Origin: Flavihumibacter fluvii
Lineage (GTDB): Bacteria > Bacteroidota > Bacteroidia > Chitinophagales > Chitinophagaceae
DNA: 64,000 nt
Direction: 5' to 3'
NCBI RefSeq assembly: GCF_018595675.2
Contig: NZ_CP092333.1
Location: 4,488,001 to 4,552,000, forward strand
Made by a program: the position numbers and the translations under genes
Part shown: positions 58,917-64,000 of the stretch, one piece after another
How positions within the stretch are numbered: position 1 is the stretch's first letter
Layout: each line of letters begins with the position of its first letter
Notes under the pieces: model-generated
Seen by the model: only the letters and a program-made list of their open reading frames with translations
Told to the model about the DNA's origin: nothing
Database searches by the model: none

Positions 58917-61451
58917 TTAGTTACGTTCTAATATAAATACCGGCAGGTTCTCTTTGGTTGCATCTGTAATATGATTGGTATCCATTTTTTTTGAATCTTC
59001 AACCAGGCTTTCAGTATCGTTAATAGTTTTGACCTCACGAATTATGGGATCGTAAGCTGAAAACCGGCCATCCCTGTAATAATGTATATCATTTGTTTCA
59101 GGATGGATCGCCGCGATATGGACCCATTCATTTTTGTACCATTCAAATATTTCAGGGGCAGATTGAATGGCTTTCAAAACAATATCCGGAAAGTGTTCCA
59201 CCACTACCAATAACCGGACAGGGTCATGCACTTCTATCATCTGGACTGGCAGCCCCGTGCGCAGATCTCCATCACTGCTGTTGGCAACGCCAATCAAACC
59301 CATGACATTGTGGGGTAGTTTAGTACCTGCTCCCAATTTATAATTGTCTACCCTCGAAAAATAGTATTCCAGATTTATGCCCCCGCATACCAATCCAATA
59401 GGACGCATAACACCCATCAGCAGTTTGCCATCAGGATCTGTTCGGTAATCATATGAATTGAGGAAAGCCCTACGGTCAAGGAATAGCCCCCTTGTCAGGC
59501 TCCTGTTTCCAACAATACATAATGAATTAGTTCCGTGACCCAGCTCGGGACGGGGTTCGAACATAGATACACTTCTTTTCAGTATATCCCTTCGAACTTT
59601 TGTCCGGCTATTTTTTGTGTTTATCGAAGCAAACCTGCGCGAACGCTCTTTAGCATTCCCATCTAACGCCTTTTCGAATTTTGACAGGTTTATCTTGTGA
59701 AGCGAAATGTTTTGGGCATTCAACAAATGTTCGTCATAAAATTCTATCTGGTCGGCAGCGGTATCGTGCATCCCGCCTAAAAACTGCGTGGATGCGGGGA
59801 TGATTATTCCCTTCGAGTTCAGCAGCTGCCGGACTTCAGGGTGGTTAGCCATTTGTGCAAATACCCTTGCATTTACCGATCCGGGTCTTCCACTGCAGGC
59901 ACCACAATCATGCGCGCTATGGTGTGGATTATTTGCACTGCTGCTTCCATGTGCTATGGTGTAAACTATCGGCGCAAAATTATCTACCAATCCGATACCT
60001 CTTATCAGCCCTTCTACCCTTGCTGCCATTTCTTCAATGGTAAATCCAATCTGTAAGCCGTTTTCAATATCATCCGGGGATTTGTTTTCTACCGTTAAGC
60101 GTGCGTTTTTTTGCATATGTGTATATGCATTAGAAATAGCCGGACTCATTTTCGGATTAAAAATATGTTGCACTAAGCGCCATCCGGCAACAAATCCGAG
60201 TGAAACGGAACTTATTGCACCAGTTAACAGAGTTTGGGTCCTGTTGGTATAGAGTAATTCGTGTTTCCTTTTTTGATTTTCATGTAATTCCTTGACGAGG
60301 TATTTTGGGTTGACCGGTGCCGGACAAAGTTTCTCATAAAACTTTGCATTTTCTGGTTGGAAAAAGAACTCAACACCAAAAAAACCAGGCGAGCCAAGGG
60401 TTTCACAATCAGGGTCTATATTTTCAATATGCCTCCTGAACGAGCACTCTCTTTCATCGATGCAAAATATGGCCTGAAAACTTTTTTTGGCGGGAAGTGC
60501 GATGGGTCTTGTCTTCTGGTGCATTAGTCCAGCCAGCACATCATCATAATAGCTCCATTCAAAAGCGTTATGCCAAAGCCTTATTACTTCCTGTAATTCA
60601 TTGCCCGGCAGGTCATCAAATAAATTCGTTGGTTTTATCTCTGCAGCCATTGCAAGTGGTTGCCACCGTTCATTTAATACATGATCGATAGCATCTATCT
60701 CAAGCAATAGTTCAAAATAGATCATTTCTTTCAGCGAGATATTTTTTCTGTCCAATAGGGTATGCGGAGCATCTTCTACAGCGGATACCATCCCACTCCA
60801 GCCTGGGTGGCTGAACTGCTGGTCAAAAATATATTGTTCAAATAGGTTTTCATCCCCAACCAGGATATACAACAGGTCTTCTAAATCATTCCGGCCGTTC
60901 ATTAGCAGGTCTTTTGTCCTGCCAGATTTAAAAAAGCTGATCATGCTGGTTTTTTCCAGTTCCTTGATGGAAGCCAGGAAGCCCTTTTTATTTACTGGAA
61001 ATGGCCAAATTGAAATGCCCTGGTCGAGGTAACTACATAAAATCCGGAATAGTATAGGCTGAACGAGATTGTCAATATCAATTCCATATAACCCTTTCCA
61101 ATGAGCCCTTAATCTTCCAACCAGAGGCTCATTGTGGGTATCATATTTTTTTGTTAGCAACCGCCCCTGCCACTCCGTGATGTTTTCGTGCCCATATTTA
61201 TCAGTAATGAGTTTATTTAATACTGCAGTTTTAATACGGCCATTACGATGTAATTTTCTGAAGTCTTCCAGTTCCAGCGTAACCTGGTAGCCAAATATTT
61301 TACCGGCTTTAAAAATTGCGTCATAAAACTTCATATGCTGGAAAGCATGCAAAGTGTTATGGTGTATAAAGTCTTTTATGGGTGTCTGCGATGGAAGGTA
61401 ATGTTTCAATTCATGCAAAACATGGGATTCGTTATAAACTGTAGACTTCAT
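58917..61451 (-). CDS. dabA: DabA inorganic-carbon uptake protein (DUF2309, UPF0753)
   Basis: An 844-residue DabA. The predicted zinc site is intact: C330 and D332 in IFCIDERECSFRRH, then H501 in YTIAHGSSS and C516 in AHDCGACSGRPGS, with the same spacing (2 and 15 residues) as described for Halothiobacillus DabA. The start VLHELKHYLPSQTPIKDFIHHN is family-typical. No long hydrophobic helices, so it is a peripheral protein held by DabB. Together they convert CO2 to bicarbonate in the cytoplasm in one direction. It begins 8 nt after the carbonic anhydrase stop. Confidence 0.94.
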   Translation of the reverse strand: MKSTVYNESHVLHELKHYLPSQTPIKDFIHHNTLHAFQHMKFYDAIFKAGKIFGYQVTLELEDFRKLHRNGRIKTAVLNKLITDKYGHENITEWQGRLLTKKYDTHNEPLVGRLRAHWKGLYGIDIDNLVQPILFRILCSYLDQGISIWPFPVNKKGFLASIKELEKTSMISFFKSGRTKDLLMNGRNDLEDLLYILVGDENLFEQYIFDQQFSHPGWSGMVSAVEDAPHTLLDRKNISLKEMIYFELLLEIDAIDHVLNERWQPLAMAAEIKPTNLFDDLPGNELQEVIRLWHNAFEWSYYDDVLAGLMHQKTRPIALPAKKSFQAIFCIDERECSFRRHIENIDPDCETLGSPGFFGVEFFFQPENAKFYEKLCPAPVNPKYLVKELHENQKRKHELLYTNRTQTLLTGAISSVSLGFVAGWRLVQHIFNPKMSPAISNAYTHMQKNARLTVENKSPDDIENGLQIGFTIEEMAARVEGLIRGIGLVDNFAPIVYTIAHGSSSANNPHHSAHDCGACSGRPGSVNARVFAQMANHPEVRQLLNSKGIIIPASTQFLGGMHDTAADQIEFYDEHLLNAQNISLHKINLSKFEKALDGNAKERSRRFASINTKNSRTKVRRDILKRSVSMFEPRPELGHGTNSLCIVGNRSLTRGLFLDRRAFLNSYDYRTDPDGKLLMGVMRPIGLVCGGINLEYYFSRVDNYKLGAGTKLPHNVMGLIGVANSSDGDLRTGLPVQMIEVHDPVRLLVVVEHFPDIVLKAIQSAPEIFEWYKNEWVHIAAIHPETNDIHYYRDGRFSAYDPIIREVKTINDTESLVEDSKKMDTNHITDATKENLPVFILERN

Positions 61452-61459
61452 AATAATTA

Positions 61460-62134
61460 TTAAACGGGCACCTTGCTGCGGCGTACTGCTTTTTTCGGTT
61501 TTTCTAATTCGAACCGATAGATATTATCAATATCCTCCTTGCTGTCATGAATAATACTCAGGTCTTTTACCAATCCGTCACTTAGTCCATATACCCAGCC
61601 ATGCAGGTGTAATTCCCTGGTTGCCCAGGCCTTCTGGACAATAGTAGTTTTTGCCAGGTTCCTCACTTGTTCAATAACGTTCAGTTCAGTAAGGCGATTG
61701 GCTCTCTGTTCCTCATTTTCAATGGCATCGAGTTCCTTCTGGTTCTGGAAATAGACATCCTTGATATTACGCAGCCAGTTGTCTACAAATCCATGGTAGG
61801 AATTACTCATGGATGCTTTTACACCTCCGCAGCCATAATGGCCGCAAACAATGATATGCTTAACGCCCAGGTATACAACTGCATATTCCAGAACGCTCAG
61901 CAGGTTAGTATCCGTGTGTACCACCAGGTTTGCAATATTGCGGTGAACAAATATTTCACCGCTTTCAGTATTGGTAATTTCATTTGCAGGTACCCTGCTG
62001 TCACTGCATCCAATCCACAGGTAGTCGGGCTTTTGGCCTTTAGACAGATTTTTGAAGTAATTAGGATCAAAATGGAGTTTTGTTTCTGCGTAGAGTTGGT
62101 TGCCCTTAATTAATTTTTGGTATGATTTGTCCAT
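61460..62134 (-). CDS. can: Beta-carbonic anhydrase, copy between sulP and dabA
   Basis: A 224-residue beta-carbonic anhydrase. Ligands C43 with the D45-R47 dyad in GCSDSRVPANE, and H99, C102 in CGHYGCGGVK. HRNIANLVVHTD is present. A basic C-terminal tail (KPKKAVRRSKVPV) is not in the other copy. Spacing of 12 nt to sulP and 8 nt to dabA indicates one transcript. It could equilibrate CO2 and bicarbonate or feed DabA; in a trapping system an unregulated anhydrase in the same compartment would leak, so the partition is a puzzle. Confidence 0.95.
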   Translation of the reverse strand: MDKSYQKLIKGNQLYAETKLHFDPNYFKNLSKGQKPDYLWIGCSDSRVPANEITNTESGEIFVHRNIANLVVHTDTNLLSVLEYAVVYLGVKHIIVCGHYGCGGVKASMSNSYHGFVDNWLRNIKDVYFQNQKELDAIENEEQRANRLTELNVIEQVRNLAKTTIVQKAWATRELHLHGWVYGLSDGLVKDLSIIHDSKEDIDNIYRFELEKPKKAVRRSKVPV

Positions 62135-62146
62135 ATAATTTCTTTT

Positions 62147-63766
62147 TTAGTGGATGGATTGTACACGAGACAGATTTTCAATCTGGTATTTATCATGAAA
62201 TCCTTCCAGGTTACATTCAATGTTTTTGAGAGGTACTTTTATATCCCTGAATTCCTTGATCAGTTCCAATACATCAAAATCAATGTATTTGGTATTGGAA
62301 GCATCAATAATCACTTTCGAGTTTTCCGGAATATGGTCTAATGTTTCCCTAAGGGCAGCCTTATTTAAAAATGACACTTCTTCTGCCAGCCGAATTTGAA
62401 TGAGGTCACCATTCCTATAGGTCGCTTTATGAAAGAAGTAGGAGTTTTTGAGGTTACCATGTAAAATGGCAAAGGATGCTGCAAGGATCCCTGCAATGAC
62501 ACCAATAAGTAACCCTTCCCCCTTAAACGGCTTGTATAAGCCGAAAAGATCAATGCCAATAATGACGGATACTGTGACCATAAATGGAACAAACTGGTAC
62601 TTCCCATTATTATACATCTGTTTAAATACTGAGATTTTGCACAGTTTATAACCAGTTAACAGGAGGATCGCTGCCAGTGCAGATAATGGAATCAGGTTTA
62701 ACAGTTTGGGAATGGCAATTACTGTGACCAGCAAAAGCATCCCATGAACAATAGTAGAGACCTTTGATTTGGCGCCTGCCTGTACGTTTGCGCTGCTTCG
62801 CACAATTACACTTGTAATGGGCAATCCACCAATTAATCCGGATATCGTGTTTCCAATCCCCTGGGCGACCAGTTCCTTATTGGTATTGGTTACATTTCTA
62901 TCAGGATCAATATTATCTACAGCTTCAATACTTAATAATGTTTCAAGTGATGCAATAATGGCTATCATGAATCCTGTTATGATCACCTTGCTGTTTAAGA
63001 AACCGGAGAAGTCGGGTGTAACAAAGAAAGTAAAAAACTCTGCAGCACTGTTGGCGGATTTGATCTGCACCAGGTGTTCTGTAGAAATAGTCAATGCGCT
63101 ATCTGTGGCTTTGAATAGTTCATTCAGCAAAATAGAAACAATTACAGCAACAAGTGCTCCGGGAACAAATTTCATCCTGCGTTTAATAAATGGCTTTTCC
63201 CACACAAGCATGATTACAATAGATATCATGCAAATCATAAACACCCCGATATCGATATGCTGCAGGGGTTGTAGTAATTCATGCCAGTCCTCATTCCCGA
63301 AAGGAATCAATTCGGTCAGGTTTCCTTTTTCATCCTTGTCGTAGCCGGCTGCATGTGGAATTTGTTTAGCGATGATAAGGATACCGATACTGGTCAACAT
63401 ACCTTTTATAACACTGGATGGGAAGTAATTGGCTATGCCACCCATACGGGCAAATCCCATGATCATTTGCAAGATCCCTGCAATCAATACAGCACAGAGA
63501 AAAAGATTGAATGCCCCGATATTGGTAATAGCTGCTAAGACCAATGCAGCTAATCCTGCTGCCGGTCCGCTTACACTTAATTTTGAACCACTAAAAATAC
63601 CTACTACCACCCCGCCGATAATACCGGAAATCAGGCCACTGAAAAAGGGAGCTCCTGATGCCAATGAAATACCTAAACAAAGCGGAAGGGCAACCAGGAA
63701 TACCACTATTGCGGATGGGATATCTGAAGACAGATTACCCGTAAGGTTGCTGGGACGTCGAACCAT
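62147..63766 (-). CDS. SulP family anion transporter with STAS domain
   Basis: A 539-residue transporter. About ten to twelve membrane helices (residues 15-420) including SIPSAIVVFLVALPLCLGISLASGAPF-type start, split here as DIPSAIVVFLVALPLCLGI, the FSGSKLSVSGPAAGLAA motif and the GLIGGLPITSVIVRSSANVQAGAKSK motif. A C-terminal STAS domain (about 440-530) has VIIDASNTKYIDFDVLELI. The bicarbonate-transporting BicA type is in this family; sulfate is possible. Its first-gene position ahead of carbonic anhydrase and DabAB favours bicarbonate. First gene of the module. Confidence 0.9.
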   Translation of the reverse strand: MVRRPSNLTGNLSSDIPSAIVVFLVALPLCLGISLASGAPFFSGLISGIIGGVVVGIFSGSKLSVSGPAAGLAALVLAAITNIGAFNLFLCAVLIAGILQMIMGFARMGGIANYFPSSVIKGMLTSIGILIIAKQIPHAAGYDKDEKGNLTELIPFGNEDWHELLQPLQHIDIGVFMICMISIVIMLVWEKPFIKRRMKFVPGALVAVIVSILLNELFKATDSALTISTEHLVQIKSANSAAEFFTFFVTPDFSGFLNSKVIITGFMIAIIASLETLLSIEAVDNIDPDRNVTNTNKELVAQGIGNTISGLIGGLPITSVIVRSSANVQAGAKSKVSTIVHGMLLLVTVIAIPKLLNLIPLSALAAILLLTGYKLCKISVFKQMYNNGKYQFVPFMVTVSVIIGIDLFGLYKPFKGEGLLIGVIAGILAASFAILHGNLKNSYFFHKATYRNGDLIQIRLAEEVSFLNKAALRETLDHIPENSKVIIDASNTKYIDFDVLELIKEFRDIKVPLKNIECNLEGFHDKYQIENLSRVQSIH

Positions 63767-63857
63767 AAATTGGGAGAATTATGAAATGCACAAATAGGCT
63801 AATCCCTATTGCCAATGAACCGGCAATCCGGGAAATAGAATAACTAGTAAAGGACGT
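63767..63857 (-). promoter_or_regulatory. Upstream region of the inorganic-carbon cluster
   Basis: This region should hold the promoter of sulP and the genes behind it. I see a weak box TATTTG inside TAGCCTATTTGTGC on the minus strand (about 63795-63808) but no exact TAnnTTTG. There is a short inverted repeat CAATgaaCCGGCaATCCGG-like stretch near 63810-63830. No regulator gene is visible in the window. Confidence 0.3.
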
Positions 63858-63998
63858 TTACGCCTTGAAATCAGGAGGCTGGATCACTTTTTGGCAATGA
63901 TTAGATGATAGGATGACAACAGATGCCGGGATCACGTAGGGGGCTTTCTGGAGCCTATGCAGTGCCAGGTAATCTGCAAAGTCCGGGAAATGGCATTG
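63858..63998 (-). CDS. Possible 3' end of a gene running off the right edge
   Basis: Minus-strand frame open from the window edge to a TAA at 63858, 46 visible residues ending QKVIQPPDFKA. The peptide (PDFADYLALHRLQKAPYVIP) has a protein-like composition, and the other two minus frames close early. It is too short to identify and could be chance. Confidence 0.3.
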   Translation of the reverse strand, partial: QCHFPDFADYLALHRLQKAPYVIPASVVILSSNHCQKVIQPPDFKA

Positions 63999-64000
63999 CA

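Noticed and set aside
61667-62113. Plus-strand open frame of 148 codons
   Set aside because: Shadow of a carbonic anhydrase gene.
62769-63344. Plus-strand open frame of 191 codons
   Set aside because: Antisense to the SulP transporter membrane region; hydrophobic-coding DNA often gives long opposite frames.

Overview
The window looks like chromosomal DNA from a Bacteroidota bacterium, most likely of the Chitinophagaceae type. Evidence: gliding-family genes (gldC, gldH, gldA), Bacteroidota-restricted families (DUF4290, DUF6089, GldH, BatD), the conserved order nadK-DUF6089-uppS-bamA-skp-skp-murI, few Shine-Dalgarno sites, and many promoters with the Bacteroidota -7 element TAnnTTTG. Base composition is moderate and even by eye. 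I see no insertion sequence, prophage, CRISPR array, rRNA or tRNA gene. Genes are dense and no gene-free stretch exceeds 300 bases.

Layout. 1-4908: DUF4290 gene cut by the left edge, then a glycosyltransferase, gldC, a GatB/YqeY protein, a CvpA-like membrane protein, an alpha/beta hydrolase and a CBS-domain protein. 4977-13928: envelope block with a POTRA/barrel protein, NAD kinase, DUF6089, undecaprenyl-PP synthase, BamA, two tandem Skp/OmpH chaperones and glutamate racemase. 14093-14976: rpmH-rnpA-yidD. 15013-17239 (minus): two lipoproteins, superoxide dismutase and TadA. 17260-25938: aldehyde dehydrogenase, anchored glutathione peroxidase, an unknown membrane protein, dusB, a CPBP protease, cdsA, pheS, a 3-hydroxyacyl-CoA dehydrogenase and an NAD-dependent epimerase. 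26066-32020: an outer-surface protein, an LpxD-like acyltransferase, a pseudouridine synthase, yicC, gldH and a two-component system. 32023-48823: BatD, SDR, DUF2167, HAD nucleotidase, phosphatidylserine decarboxylase, arginase-fold protein, PBP4-type carboxypeptidase, MutL, a GH3/beta-lactamase fusion, enolase, a DivIC/FtsB-like protein, endonuclease III and an L,D-transpeptidase. 48952-55284: SdiA-regulated-like lipoprotein, an HD/PycTM fusion, a FUSC protein and KorA. 55343-63766 (minus): SulP transporter, beta-carbonic anhydrase, DabA, DabB, a second beta-carbonic anhydrase and gldA.

How genes work together. BamA, the two Skp-like chaperones and UppS serve envelope biogenesis. CdsA and Psd serve phospholipid synthesis. 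MurI, PBP4, NagZ/beta-lactamase and L,D-transpeptidase serve wall metabolism. The sulP-can-dabA-dabB-can cluster is a compact inorganic-carbon supply module: a candidate bicarbonate transporter, two carbonic anhydrases and the DabAB energy-coupled CO2-trapping complex, in an apparent heterotroph.

Most notable signals: (1) the inorganic-carbon operon; (2) an HD-phosphohydrolase fused to a Pycsar-type PycTM membrane effector domain with no adjacent cyclase; (3) a terminator-like hairpin directly before the pseudouridine synthase start, with no upstream gene to terminate, so a candidate leader attenuator or sRNA; (4) several genes whose start codon lies 3-4 nt after a perfect TAnnTTTG box, implying leaderless mRNAs; (5) non-ATG starts, including an apparent CTG start for dusB; (6) a three-arm inverted repeat between gldA and korA. 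All functions are inferred by reading the sequence; no database search was run.
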